64,000 nt of DNA from Clostridiales bacterium (lineage in GTDB: Bacteria; Bacillota; Clostridia; Saccharofermentanales; Saccharofermentanaceae), in the NCBI GenBank assembly GCA_017428155.1, contig JAFRRJ010000017.1:62001-126000 (forward strand), read 5' to 3'. Positions 8,533-17,496 of this stretch are shown here, piece by piece (within the stretch, counting starts at the first letter, position 1; every line of letters starts with the position of its first letter). The position numbers were made by a program, and so were the translations under genes. The notes below the pieces were generated by a model. That model made no database searches. It worked only from the letters and a program-made list of their open reading frames with translations, and had not been told where the DNA came from.

Positions 8533-10485
8533 ATGGGCTTTATTCCTGAGAATGTGATTGAAGAAGTACTAACCAGGGCGGATATAGAATCCGTTGTCAG
8601 CCGTTATGTCCTGCTTACCAGAAAAGGCACCAATATGTGGGGCCTTTGTCCGTTCCATTCCGAGAAGACGGCATCTTTCTCAATCAATCCGTCTAAACAG
8701 ATATTTCACTGCTTCGGCTGCGGTAAGGGCGGTAATGCAATTAAGTTTATTATGGAGATCGAGCATCTCTCGTATCCCGATGCTATTAGGCATCTCGGTG
8801 CGCTTTATGGCGTTGAAGTCCCTGAGACCGGATATTCCGGCAATGACAGTCAAAAGGAAAGGAAGAACCGCGTATACGATATCCTTAAAGAAGCAGCCAA
8901 GTTCTACTACCAGTCCTTAAATGATCCCGATATCGGAAAACCTGCCAAAGATTATGCCGAGAAGCGCGGCTTAACAAAGCAGACACTTGATAACTTCGGT
9001 ATAGGTTATTCTCCTATGTCCTGGAATGCTCTTTATGATGTTCTTATCAAAAAGGGTTATAAAGATCCTGAGCTTCTCGAATCCGGAATATTTAAACTGT
9101 CTGAGAAGACCGGTAAACCTTTTGATCTATTCCGTGGAAGACTGATGTTTCCGATCTTTGATTCGTTCGGAAAGATAATCGCTTTCGGCGGAAGAGCTTT
9201 GGGTGACGAGAAACCAAAATATCTTAATTCGCCTGAATCTCTGGTTTATGATAAGAGAAACCATCTCTATGCGATGAACTTTGCCAGGAAGGAACAATCC
9301 AAGCAGCTTATCGTAGTCGAAGGATATATGGATGCTATTGCAATGCATGCTGCGGGTTTTAAGAATACCGTAGCTGCTCTTGGAACTTCATTTACTGACT
9401 GCCAGCTAAAGCTCTGTTCCAGATATGCTGAAGAGGTCGTTTTCTTCTTTGATGCTGATAATGCAGGTCAGGCTGCTGCTTTAAGAGCAGTAAAGATGAT
9501 GATGGATTATCTGAAGAAGCTAACGGGAATCAATATCCGCATAAAGATTGCTAAGGTTCCTGACGGCAAGGATCCTGATGAGTATATAAAAGTTAACGGT
9601 GCTGAGAAGTTTAAAGATGTAGTAAGAAATGCTCTTTATGTTGAAGATTATCTTCTTTTCAGAGCTGAGCATGATAATACTGATCCCAGGACCGGAGTAC
9701 TTGATACCGGAAGATATCAGCAGGATATCCTTACTTACGGGTCGTGGATGAATGATGATATCAAGATGAGCAGGATGGCAGGCGTTGCGGCGCCGCTTCT
9801 TGGTGCAACGCAGCAGGCCGTTATCAGCCAGATGCAGAAGTTCAGCCGGATAGAAGATAAAAAGCAGGAGCAGACTGATATAAGGACACTTGAGCTGGAG
9901 CGGAAGAAAGATATTGAAAGCCGCAATGCTTATGATGAATCAATTACAAATGATTCTGATGAGCCTTCAGAAGTCACTTCTCCGCAGATAGAGTTTAAGA
10001 AAGTAAATGATCAGGCATCCGATAATGAGATACTTCTCTTTGCCTATGCATTGTCTCTTGGTAATGCTTTGGCAGATGCGAAAAATATCAGTAAGACAGA
10101 CATAATAAGACCTGATGATTTCTCGGGTGATACACTTCGTGAGCTCGTTAAGATATTTCTCAACATTTTCGACGGTAAAAATGAGACATTATTTGCCAGG
10201 ATGAGCGATTATTTCTCAAGACTTTCGATTAACGGACAGCCTGCCGAAGAAGTTATGCTGAGAGCTGTTAGCACAGCTGACAGCAGCCCGGATGTTAAGA
10301 TCAAGAGCGATATGTATCTTGCTTTGCTCTGTAAAGTCAGGACTGCCATCATTAACCGCGAGGAAGACAGGCTGATGAATCTTCGTGCAGGTGCTGATGA
10401 GGGTGGGAAAAAGAAGATCGATGAAGTCTTAAGAAAGCTCAGCGAATATAAGATATCTTTGCAGAACAGGATTGGAGAACTCTGA
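8533..10485 (+). CDS. dnaG: DNA primase
   Basis: Synthesises RNA primers for lagging-strand replication. The 650-residue protein starts with the CHC2 zinc ribbon (CPFHSEKTASF ... HCFGCG, about residues 40-65), continues with the RNA polymerase core, and has a Toprim domain with the VVEGYMDAIA glutamate (about residue 260) and the FFDADNAGQ acidic motif (about residue 310). The C-terminal part, which binds the replicative helicase, is poorly conserved as expected. GAGG lies upstream of ATG at 8533. The stop TGA shares a base with the ATG of trmK. In many Firmicutes rpoD follows dnaG; here it does not. Confidence 0.96.
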   Translation: MGFIPENVIEEVLTRADIESVVSRYVLLTRKGTNMWGLCPFHSEKTASFSINPSKQIFHCFGCGKGGNAIKFIMEIEHLSYPDAIRHLGALYGVEVPETGYSGNDSQKERKNRVYDILKEAAKFYYQSLNDPDIGKPAKDYAEKRGLTKQTLDNFGIGYSPMSWNALYDVLIKKGYKDPELLESGIFKLSEKTGKPFDLFRGRLMFPIFDSFGKIIAFGGRALGDEKPKYLNSPESLVYDKRNHLYAMNFARKEQSKQLIVVEGYMDAIAMHAAGFKNTVAALGTSFTDCQLKLCSRYAEEVVFFFDADNAGQAAALRAVKMMMDYLKKLTGINIRIKIAKVPDGKDPDEYIKVNGAEKFKDVVRNALYVEDYLLFRAEHDNTDPRTGVLDTGRYQQDILTYGSWMNDDIKMSRMAGVAAPLLGATQQAVISQMQKFSRIEDKKQEQTDIRTLELERKKDIESRNAYDESITNDSDEPSEVTSPQIEFKKVNDQASDNEILLFAYALSLGNALADAKNISKTDIIRPDDFSGDTLRELVKIFLNIFDGKNETLFARMSDYFSRLSINGQPAEEVMLRAVSTADSSPDVKIKSDMYLALLCKVRTAIINREEDRLMNLRAGADEGGKKKIDEVLRKLSEYKISLQNRIGEL

Positions 10486-11180
10486 TGCAGAGCCTTACTG
10501 TCAGACTTGAGATGGTATTTGATCAGGTAAGGAAAGCCCGTAACGGATTAAGAACCGGCAGGATAATCGATGTCGGATCTGACCATGGGTATCTCGCTGT
10601 AAGATGTCTTGAGGAAGGTATAGTTGATTCTGCCGTCTGTACAGAGATACATAAAGCTCCTGCCAAAAGATCTGAGGATGCTTTGATCAATGCCGGCTAC
10701 GGAGATTTGTCTGAAGTTTATGTTACAGACGGTTTGACAGGTGTCCCGCTTAAGTCAGGCGATATCATCGTGATGGCCGGTATTGGGGGGCTTAATATAA
10801 TCGATATAATCAAGAGAGCAGTTACTGATAATGACAGTAATGTTCTGTCAAATGTGGTATTTGTCGTTCAGCCTCAAAAATCCAATGAGCTTGTCAGAAG
10901 ATATCTTGCAGAATCCGGTTTTTCATATTTGGAAGAGGCTGTTTGTTGTGACAGGAATATATTCTATAATTGCATCAGGGTGGTTTACACCGGTGCGTGC
11001 AGGGATCTGACTGATCTTGAAGCCTGTTACGGACCGTTGTTACTCGAACGATATAAGGCAGGGGATAAGGAAGTAAAGGAATACTTTGATCATCTCGACA
11101 GTATTTTCGAGATAAGAAAAAGGAGTAATCCGGCAGTAAGAACTGCTTTGGAGGAGAAAAGGAAAAATGAATGTATATGA
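10485..11180 (+). CDS. trmK: tRNA (adenine(22)-N1)-methyltransferase TrmK family
   Basis: SAM-dependent methyltransferase for N1 of adenine 22 in tRNA (the B. subtilis YqfN/TrmK family). The 231-residue Rossmann protein has the SAM motif DVGSDHGYLAVRC near residue 26, the family's IVMAGIGG motif and the VVQPQKSNE segment. Start and stop overlap its neighbours (1 base with dnaG, 14 bases with the next gene), which implies translational coupling. The trmK and Nif3-like pair downstream of dnaG is conserved in Firmicutes. Confidence 0.92.
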   Translation: MQSLTVRLEMVFDQVRKARNGLRTGRIIDVGSDHGYLAVRCLEEGIVDSAVCTEIHKAPAKRSEDALINAGYGDLSEVYVTDGLTGVPLKSGDIIVMAGIGGLNIIDIIKRAVTDNDSNVLSNVVFVVQPQKSNELVRRYLAESGFSYLEEAVCCDRNIFYNCIRVVYTGACRDLTDLEACYGPLLLERYKAGDKEVKEYFDHLDSIFEIRKRSNPAVRTALEEKRKNECI

Positions 11181-11934
11181 TATTGAACAGTATCTGAACT
11201 CGAGATTCCCTGTTGATAATGCCTTAGATTACGATAATGTCGGGCTTATAGCAGGTGACAGGGATAAGGTCGTATCCGCGATAGTTATCTCACTTGATCT
11301 TACTGATAAAGCTATCGAGGAAGCAAGGAATTCGGGTGCAAATCTGATCATCACGCATCACCCTGTGATCTTCGGCGGTATAAAGACGCTGACGATGGAT
11401 GATGCGACGGGAAGGACTTTGGTATCACTGATAAAGTCCGGAATATCCGTAATAGCATGTCACACAAATCTTGACCTTACGGATGAATTCGGCAATCTGG
11501 CAATAGCTGACAAGCTCGGCGCGGTTGAACCGGAGGCGGTTGAAGGCGTAACTTGCGGCGTGGTTTTCGAGCTCGAAGAAGAAACTTCATTAAAAGATTA
11601 TTGTTCCCTCGTAGTCGAAAAGCTTGGCTCAAGCGGTGTAATTACCATCAATAACCCTGAGAATATAGTCAAAAAGATCTTTGTCCAGGGAGGAGCTTTC
11701 GATGAGGATTCGGTTGACGGTGTGATCAAGTGCGGTGCTGATACTGTTATTTCGGGTGAGATAAAGCATCATATCTGTGTCGGACTTGAGCAAATGGGCA
11801 TCAATACGGTCATCGCGGGTCATTCTGCGACGGAGCAAGCGTATCTTCCCAAGATGAAGCAATTGCTGTCTGAAAAGTATCCGGGCATTACAATAACTGT
11901 GAATTATAACAATGAAGTATCATCTATACTTTGA
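11167..11934 (+). CDS. Nif3-like dinuclear metal centre protein (YqfO family, short form)
   Basis: Member of the Nif3/DUF34 family, which has a dinuclear metal site; the biochemical role is not settled in the field. The 255-residue product has the N-terminal ligands in THHPVIFGG (about residue 63), CHTNLD near 100, and the C-terminal ligand region GHSATEQAYLP (about residue 218). It lacks the PII-like central insert of the roughly 370-residue B. subtilis YqfO, so it is the short form. ATG at 11167 lies inside the end of trmK. Confidence 0.92.
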   Translation: MNVYDIEQYLNSRFPVDNALDYDNVGLIAGDRDKVVSAIVISLDLTDKAIEEARNSGANLIITHHPVIFGGIKTLTMDDATGRTLVSLIKSGISVIACHTNLDLTDEFGNLAIADKLGAVEPEAVEGVTCGVVFELEEETSLKDYCSLVVEKLGSSGVITINNPENIVKKIFVQGGAFDEDSVDGVIKCGADTVISGEIKHHICVGLEQMGINTVIAGHSATEQAYLPKMKQLLSEKYPGITITVNYNNEVSSIL

Positions 11935-11958
11935 TTGATTTTATTATTAAAATAACTA
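11931..11958 (+). promoter_or_regulatory. Possible promoter of rnpB
   Basis: TTGATT (11931-11936) and TAACTA (11953-11958) are 16 bases apart, and the RNA begins a few bases downstream. The -35 box overlaps the stop codon of the upstream gene. Only moderate similarity to consensus. Confidence 0.4.
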
Positions 11959-11963
11959 TGTTT

Positions 11964-12310
11964 TTCGGGCAGGCCGAGACGATCGCGGGCGCCAAACGTG
12001 CGAAAGCACGGCGCATGAGGAAAGTCCGGGCTCCACAGGACAGGGTGCCGGGCAGTTCCCGGTGAAGGCAACTTTAAGGAAAGTGCAACAGAAAAGAAAA
12101 CCGCCCCAAAAGGGTAAGGATGAAAAGGCGAGGTAAGAGCTCACCGGCGGTGTGGAGACATACCGGCCTTGTAAACCCCATCCGGAGCAACGTCGTGGAA
12201 AGGTGATAACCGTGGTCCGCGGGCCTTAGGAGACGGCTTGAACGTAATAGAGATATTACGTCTAGATAGATGATCGTCATATACAGAACCCGGCTTACCG
12301 GTCTGCACGG
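11964..12310 (+). ncRNA. rnpB: RNase P RNA, bacterial type A
   Basis: Catalytic RNA of RNase P, which trims the 5' leader of pre-tRNAs. Universal sequences are visible: GAGGAAAGTCCGGGCTCC (about 12016-12033), the purine-rich ACAGAAA region, and AGATAGATGATCGTC followed by ACAGAACCCGGCTTA (about 12264-12296) near the 3' end. Helix P1 can be drawn between GCAGGCCG (11969-11976) and CGGTCTGC (12299-12306), which sets the approximate ends. No protein gene on either strand fits this stretch. purM follows directly. Confidence 0.95.
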
Positions 12311-12352
12311 AAAACGTTTACAACGTATTAAATTTGACGGAGGATATGTTAT

Positions 12353-13528
12353 ATGTCAGCAGAATCTTATTTGAGCAGAGGTGTATCACCCACAAAGGAT
12401 GACGTTAAGGCAGCAGTAAAGAATCAGTCCAAGGGAGTTTTCCCCGGCGCTTTCTGCAAGCTTATTGAAGACCTTGCAGGTGATCCTGAGTATTGCACGG
12501 CAATCCATGCTGACGGTGCAGGCACCAAATCCTCCGTTGCATATCTGATGTATAAAGAGACCGGCAGTTATGACTGGTTCAAGGGACTTGCGCAGGATTC
12601 GCTCGTTATGAATACTGATGACCTCGCTTGCTGCGGTGTTACCGAGAATCTCATGCTTTCCAACACGATCGGTCGTAATGCACACAGAGTCGACGGAAAA
12701 GCAATTGCAAAGGTAATCGAAGGTTATGATGAGATTATCGCAAAGCTTGCTTCTCAGGGCATCAATATCACTATGTGCGGCGGTGAGACCGCTGATGTCG
12801 GAGATCTTGTAAAGACCTTGATCGTTGATTCCACTCTTGTTGCAAGAGCAAAGAGATCTGAAGTTATCAATGCTGCAAACATCAAGCCCGGTAATGTTAT
12901 TGTCGGTCTTGCTTCTTTCGGTCAGGCAACATATGAGGACAGATATAATTCCGGTATGTCTTCAAACGGACTTACTGCTGCCCGTCACATGCTGCTTAAC
13001 AAGTACTATTTTGAAAATTATAAGGAATCTTTCTCCGATACATTAGGCGAGGATAAGGCTTATTGCGGAAAATACAGACTTACCGATAATCTTCCCGGAA
13101 CGGATATTACAGTAGGTGAGGCTATCCTTGCTCCGACAAGGACTTTCCTTCCTGTTATTTATAAAGTACTTGCTTCATACAGGGAGAATGTATATGGAAT
13201 AATCCACTGTACAGGCGGCGGTCAGGCTAAGTGTCGTGACTTCGGTACAGGTCTCAGATATGTTAAGGATAATTTGTTTGAGCTTCCTCCGCTTTTCCAG
13301 GCCATCTATGAATCCGGCGAGATTCCGATGAAGGAGCTTTACCAGGTATTCAACTGCGGTCACAGGATCGAGTTTTATGTTGATGAAGAAGCAGCTTCCG
13401 GTATTATCGATATTGCTTCATCCTTTAATATTGAAGCTAAAGTAATCGGTCATGTGGAAATGTCTTCAAACGGTAACACAAATGAAGTAATTATCAAGTC
13501 TAAAGGCGAAGAATATGTTTATAATTGA
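12353..13528 (+). CDS. purM: Phosphoribosylformylglycinamidine cyclo-ligase, long form
   Basis: AIR synthetase: closes the imidazole ring in purine synthesis, using ATP. The 391-residue protein is longer than the roughly 345-residue E. coli form. It has the ATP-grasping DGAGTKSSVA loop (about residue 58), GLAQDSLVMNTDDLAC, CGGETADVGD, MSSNGLTAARH and HCTGGGQ motifs in the expected order of the PurM/AIRS fold. ATG at 12353 follows ACGGAGG. It stands apart from other pur genes, right after rnpB. Confidence 0.9.
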   Translation: MSAESYLSRGVSPTKDDVKAAVKNQSKGVFPGAFCKLIEDLAGDPEYCTAIHADGAGTKSSVAYLMYKETGSYDWFKGLAQDSLVMNTDDLACCGVTENLMLSNTIGRNAHRVDGKAIAKVIEGYDEIIAKLASQGINITMCGGETADVGDLVKTLIVDSTLVARAKRSEVINAANIKPGNVIVGLASFGQATYEDRYNSGMSSNGLTAARHMLLNKYYFENYKESFSDTLGEDKAYCGKYRLTDNLPGTDITVGEAILAPTRTFLPVIYKVLASYRENVYGIIHCTGGGQAKCRDFGTGLRYVKDNLFELPPLFQAIYESGEIPMKELYQVFNCGHRIEFYVDEEAASGIIDIASSFNIEAKVIGHVEMSSNGNTNEVIIKSKGEEYVYN

Positions 13529-13534
13529 TTAAGG

Positions 13535-13571
13535 GCAGGTCAATACCTGCTCAAATATTACAAAGGCAGGT
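13535..13571 (+). promoter_or_regulatory. Alternative hairpins in the aquaporin leader
   Basis: GCAGGT (13535-13540) pairs with ACCTGC (13545-13550) over a CAAT loop. The same ACCTGC can instead pair with a second GCAGGT (13566-13571), which lies in the ribosome-binding region just before the ATG at 13578. The two pairings exclude each other. No T-run follows, so this is not a plain terminator. A regulatory role is inference only. Confidence 0.35.
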
Positions 13572-13577
13572 GTTGAT

Positions 13578-14267
13578 ATGGACTCAATCAAGAAGTATCT
13601 TGCCGAGTTTATCGGTACTTTTACACTCGTTTTGGTTGGCTGCGGAACTGCAATGTTAGTAGGATGTGACTCAGCTTCAGGCTGCGGATATATTCTCACG
13701 GCTTTTGCATTTGGTCTTGTTATTGTCGGAATGGCATATTGTGTCGGCAATGTTTCAGGTTGCCATATCAATCCGGCTGTTTCACTGGCAATGCTTATTT
13801 CCGGCAAAATGAATGTTAAGGAATTCTTCCTTTATTTCCTTAGCCAGACACTTGGTGCTATTTGCGCATCCGGCTGTCTCATGCTCATCTTCAACTTAGG
13901 TGGTGTAGAAGATAAGACAGGCGGACTCGGATCTAACGGCCTTGGCGGTGTCAGCGGCAGCTTCGGAGCCGGCCTTATCGTGGAGATCCTTCTCACATTT
14001 ATTTTCATTTTGGTTATCCTTGGTGTTACTGATTCCAAGTTCAATCATGGTTCATTCGCAGGAATCATTATCGGTTTTGCACTCGTAATGGTTCACATTC
14101 TCGGTATAGGACTTACCGGAACATCCGTAAACCCCGCACGTTCCATCGGACCTGCTCTCCTTGCAGGCGGTGATGCACTTGCCAGTTTATGGGTATTCAT
14201 TGTCGGACCTTTTATTGGCGGAGCTCTTGCTGCTGTAGTTTATAAGTTCATGGCAAAGAAAGATTAA
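13578..14267 (+). CDS. Aquaporin (MIP family), AqpZ-like
   Basis: Six-helix membrane channel of the major intrinsic protein family. The 229-residue protein has both pore motifs, NPAVS (about residue 63) and NPARS (about residue 188). Aligning by hand with E. coli AqpZ, the selectivity-filter positions read Phe, His, Thr and Arg (AFAFGL, MVHILG, GTSVNPARS), the water-channel pattern rather than the glycerol-facilitator pattern. The single gene follows purM with a short leader. Confidence 0.92.
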   Translation: MDSIKKYLAEFIGTFTLVLVGCGTAMLVGCDSASGCGYILTAFAFGLVIVGMAYCVGNVSGCHINPAVSLAMLISGKMNVKEFFLYFLSQTLGAICASGCLMLIFNLGGVEDKTGGLGSNGLGGVSGSFGAGLIVEILLTFIFILVILGVTDSKFNHGSFAGIIIGFALVMVHILGIGLTGTSVNPARSIGPALLAGGDALASLWVFIVGPFIGGALAAVVYKFMAKKD

Positions 14268-14308
14268 TTTGTATTTCTTACTGATTCATTATTAACCCGA
14301 CCGGGTAC

Positions 14309-14338
14309 GAAGGGCTGTCTCATATGAGGCGGCCCTTC
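14309..14338. terminator. Long inverted repeat, terminator-like, after the aquaporin gene
   Basis: GAAGGGC ... GCCCTTC with further pairing inward (TGTCTCAT with ATGAGGCG, some G-U pairs). There is no strong T-run after it. The same core AGGGCTGTCTCAT recurs in the terminator at 26186. Confidence 0.5.
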
Positions 14339-14411
14339 AACATCTACATGCTTCAATTGTTGTTTGAGAGGATTATCGGTTAAAGTAAATCCGGCAAATA
14401 TTCAAATAATA

Positions 14412-14440
14412 AGGGAATGTCATTTCAGACATCCCCTTGT
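14412..14440. terminator. Hairpin between convergent genes, likely terminator of the glutamine synthetase gene
   Basis: AAGGGAATGTC and GACATCCCCTT form an imperfect stem around ATTTCA between the aquaporin and the - strand glutamine synthetase gene. On the - strand it is followed by an A/T-rich stretch. Confidence 0.5.
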
Positions 14441-14461
14441 TGGTTATTCATCTTGAATTGT

Positions 14462-16372
14462 TCAGATCTGGTTATCGCAGTATGTCTTGTATTTGTTCTT
14501 GAGTTCGTTCATCGCATTCTTCATCGCTCTCTGATATTCTGACGTCTTTTCCCAGTCACCTGACTTAACTGCTGCCTTGACTCTTGTGAAGATGGAATTC
14601 TGAACCTCAGTATCTTTTGCAAGCAGGAGCTTAAGATCTTCTATATCGTTCCAAAGCTTCTCGTCGTAGCTTACTGATCCGTCATCTGTTCTTGTAATGC
14701 TTCTGATAAGTGAGAGGTTAGCGGGAATGATCTTCTCCATGAGTTCCATCTCCCAACGTACGAGCATTGCCTGATAGTATGAGTTTATAAGCTTGTCATC
14801 GAAAACACCGCCTCTGCAGAGGATCTCTGCAACATTATCATCCTTAAGAGTTGAAAGTGATTCAAATACTGTCGCTGCAGGTGTTCCGAATAGCCTGTCT
14901 CTCTCGTTGGAGTCCATGTCTTCGAAAATATCGTCCTCGCAGCGGTAGAGCTTGTCAGTCTCGAGATAATCACTTGGCTGACCATATGGCTTTATGAATT
15001 CCGCTTCAAGTGCCTTAGAATCCTTGCCGGAATCCAAAGCGTAATTGATTCCGTCAAGCATTGCCTGATATACGGAAGCGAGGCAGAGGTATGTATTTGT
15101 ATGAGGATTCGGAGCACGGAGCTCGAATCTTGTCGCATATTTATTGTCTTCGCTTCTTACAAGACCTAAAAGGACTGATCTGTTGCGTGAGGGAGTAAGA
15201 ACGTCCATTCCAATCGAAGCTACACAGTGAGTAGGGGCTTCGAATCCGGGTGTAAGACGCTCAAAAGCATCGGTTGTAGCTGATACAAAGGGATTTACCA
15301 CATTGCTGTAGTGCTTCATTATACCCATAAGCGAACCCCAGCCGAATCGGCTTAAGAAATCGGCTTTGGTATCTTCAGGTGCAAAAAGATTGATCTTCTT
15401 GCCGGACTTAAGGTAAGCTACCGCATTTACATGTGTATGCTCACCTGACCCTGCAACTCCGGGAAGCGGCTTTGCATTGAAGCTTACATCAAGACCATGG
15501 AGTCTGAATATCTCTTTGATAATAATTCTGGCTATGAGCTCGTAATCAGCTCCCTGGAGAGCATCGGAATACTTCCAGTCGACCTCGAGCTGCTCCATGA
15601 TGAAGTGGAATTCACCGGAAGAATTGAGAGAAGCCTTAACGCCTCCGACTTCCTTGTGACCCATCTCAGGATTAAATCCGTATTTTTCAAGGATCATGAT
15701 GACCTGCTCTAAAGCAGTCCTTACTACGCCTTTAGTGCGCTTCCAGTAGGATTCCTTAAGTTCCTGTGATATAGAGAGCTGTTCTGTGCTGATTATCTCA
15801 TCAGGTGAATTGACCCAGAATTCAAGCTCAGTTGCAGTTATGAGCGTGATGTGGTCAAGCTCATCAGGAGCAAAGCCGTATTCGGAACAAAGGGCGGGAT
15901 CATTCTTGATCCTTTCCTTAACTGAATTTTGGAAATAGTCAGCACTTTTGCGCAGGATAGATCTTGAACATACTTCCTGGTCGTTATGTCTGAGGAAAGA
16001 TGGAATCCTGAGAGTACCAATGGGCTTTCCTGTCTCAAAATCTATATGTTCGTAGTTATAATCGATATACCAGATGACATTTATGTCGGGGATAAGGTCG
16101 ACTTTACCGTCATTTAAAGTTGCAATTCCAGGAAGCACAACCGATGAACCGTCGGTTTGAACAGCCTTGCCGTCGAGATAGTTCTCGATATTAGACATAA
16201 AGTCTGCCAAAGGTATTTTCTCGTCGGTGTCGTTGCCCATAAGGTCGACTGCTGCAAGTGATACAAATTTGATCTCTGGATGTGAGCTTAAGATGTTTCT
16301 GATATCCTGAGCTGAATGGTTTACTGCCGGAATAACATAAAGCAGATCGGGTATTACATGGAATTCGATCAT
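14462..16372 (-). CDS. Glutamine synthetase family protein, long form (636 aa)
   Basis: Carries the glutamine synthetase fold; the likely reaction is ATP-dependent amidation of glutamate. The N-terminal beta-grasp region contains the DGSS latch and a LIPDINVIW strand (about residues 75-105). The catalytic domain has ATELEFWV, a GHKEVGGV...FHFIMEQLEVDWKYSDALQGAD stretch corresponding to the metal- and substrate-binding region, SGEHTHVN, and FELRAPNPHTN. Length is well above the 440-470 residues of GlnA; the extra sequence is a C-terminal helical extension of about 110 residues. It does not look like a typical GlnN (type III). AAGGAC precedes the ATG. It is a lone - strand gene; no GlnR or T-box signal is recognised. 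A related gamma-glutamyl ligase activity cannot be excluded. Confidence 0.85.
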   Translation of the reverse strand: MIEFHVIPDLLYVIPAVNHSAQDIRNILSSHPEIKFVSLAAVDLMGNDTDEKIPLADFMSNIENYLDGKAVQTDGSSVVLPGIATLNDGKVDLIPDINVIWYIDYNYEHIDFETGKPIGTLRIPSFLRHNDQEVCSRSILRKSADYFQNSVKERIKNDPALCSEYGFAPDELDHITLITATELEFWVNSPDEIISTEQLSISQELKESYWKRTKGVVRTALEQVIMILEKYGFNPEMGHKEVGGVKASLNSSGEFHFIMEQLEVDWKYSDALQGADYELIARIIIKEIFRLHGLDVSFNAKPLPGVAGSGEHTHVNAVAYLKSGKKINLFAPEDTKADFLSRFGWGSLMGIMKHYSNVVNPFVSATTDAFERLTPGFEAPTHCVASIGMDVLTPSRNRSVLLGLVRSEDNKYATRFELRAPNPHTNTYLCLASVYQAMLDGINYALDSGKDSKALEAEFIKPYGQPSDYLETDKLYRCEDDIFEDMDSNERDRLFGTPAATVFESLSTLKDDNVAEILCRGGVFDDKLINSYYQAMLVRWEMELMEKIIPANLSLIRSITRTDDGSVSYDEKLWNDIEDLKLLLAKDTEVQNSIFTRVKAAVKSGDWEKTSEYQRAMKNAMNELKNKYKTYCDNQI

Positions 16373-16480
16373 AAGATTTAAGTCCTTCTATAAATATAAT
16401 AGGGAGATTTTATCACAACTATTAAATTAAAAGTATTTTTATATTAGTGATTAATGCCTCAAATTTTGAATAATTATCTT

Positions 16481-16511
16481 TTGATTTCTGCCTTTTTTAT
16501 CGTAATATAAT
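16481..16511 (+). promoter_or_regulatory. Possible promoter of the 16539 membrane protein gene
   Basis: Perfect TATAAT at 16506-16511 with TTGATT at 16481-16486. The 19-base spacing is longer than ideal. Confidence 0.3.
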
Positions 16512-16538
16512 CGTTAGTGAAACAGTTGAGGTGGAATA

Positions 16539-17375
16539 ATGATCCTTTCGGCGATAAAAAACATATTCGATATTGATAATGTAGGGAACAGGTGGGGAGT
16601 AAGGATCCTTTATCTTGTTACCGTCATTCTCAATGCCGCAGTACACTTCAACCCCTTGGCAGATACTGATTTCTCGCTGCTTGAGAGCTGGATCTACAGT
16701 TATAACAGTATGACGGAGTATGATCCTGAGATTTATAACGCACTGATGACGTCATTCCCGCTTACTTCAGGAAATATCATATATATTATTACTTTGCTTC
16801 TGAGCATTATCATTCTTATGGGCAGTGCATATATTTATGCTGCTGTATTTGTCAGAGAATACAGGAAAGAAAAGATTGCCAATATCCAGGACGGCGATCA
16901 GGAAGTCTTGAATTATGCAGTTGAGCATATTCCGGATAAGCCTATAGAACTCAAGAAGCTGATAGGAAGACTTCTGCTGATCATGTTGTTTACTACTGTT
17001 GCCGGCCTTCCTGTAGTCCTTATCTCAGCCGAATTTCTGTTCCTGGCTTTTATAGGACTGCCTTTTATCTTCACGGCGCCTGTTGCTTATCTTTCGGGTG
17101 ATGCAGGTTTTTTCAAGTCTTTACCTTATTCTGCACGGCTTTCCAAACCCTATTATTTTGTAAACATGAGAAGTATAGCTTTGATGGGAATTGTTGCAGT
17201 TATCCTTTATTTTGCGCTTCCGTATCTTGCTAACCTGTCTTTGACCGCATACTATGTAGTTGATGCTTCGACCAAAACCTGGCTCTGGCTTTCCATAGCA
17301 AGACTTGCATCCCTTTCATATTGCACTATGAAGGACCTTCCGATCAAGGGAAGCAGAAGACCTTTTGCAATCTGA
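16539..17375 (+). CDS. Unrecognised integral membrane protein (278 aa)
   Basis: I do not recognise the family. About five membrane segments are apparent (roughly residues 21-37, 78-105, 142-163, 164-184 and 211-235). A hydrophilic stretch of about 35 residues (107-140) separates the second and third, and the C-terminus is short and basic. The general build, with a GFFKSLPYSARL amphipathic segment before a helix, resembles the loosely defined families of Firmicutes membrane proteins of unknown function. TTGAGGTGG precedes the ATG at 16539. It is flanked by the divergent glutamine synthetase gene and the malic enzyme gene, with no evidence of an operon. Confidence 0.75.
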   Translation: MILSAIKNIFDIDNVGNRWGVRILYLVTVILNAAVHFNPLADTDFSLLESWIYSYNSMTEYDPEIYNALMTSFPLTSGNIIYIITLLLSIIILMGSAYIYAAVFVREYRKEKIANIQDGDQEVLNYAVEHIPDKPIELKKLIGRLLLIMLFTTVAGLPVVLISAEFLFLAFIGLPFIFTAPVAYLSGDAGFFKSLPYSARLSKPYYFVNMRSIALMGIVAVILYFALPYLANLSLTAYYVVDASTKTWLWLSIARLASLSYCTMKDLPIKGSRRPFAI

Positions 17376-17432
17376 TTGTACAATTCAACTATAATTAGAC
17401 AGATTTAAGTAAAAATTCTTATATCCCGTGAA

Positions 17433-17461
17433 TTGTTTTTAATTTTATTTATATTTATTAT
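17433..17461 (+). promoter_or_regulatory. Likely promoter of the malic enzyme gene
   Basis: TTGTTT (17433-17438) and TATTAT (17456-17461) are 17 bases apart in a very A/T-rich leader ahead of a gene with strongly biased, expression-optimised codons. Confidence 0.45.
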
Positions 17462-17496
17462 TAGTGAGTTGAGATAAAAAACGGAGGTTCAACATT

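Noticed and set aside
11956..12280. Two overlapping open frames on the - strand
   Set aside because: They are antisense to rnpB, whose conserved sequence and pairing explain the whole stretch.
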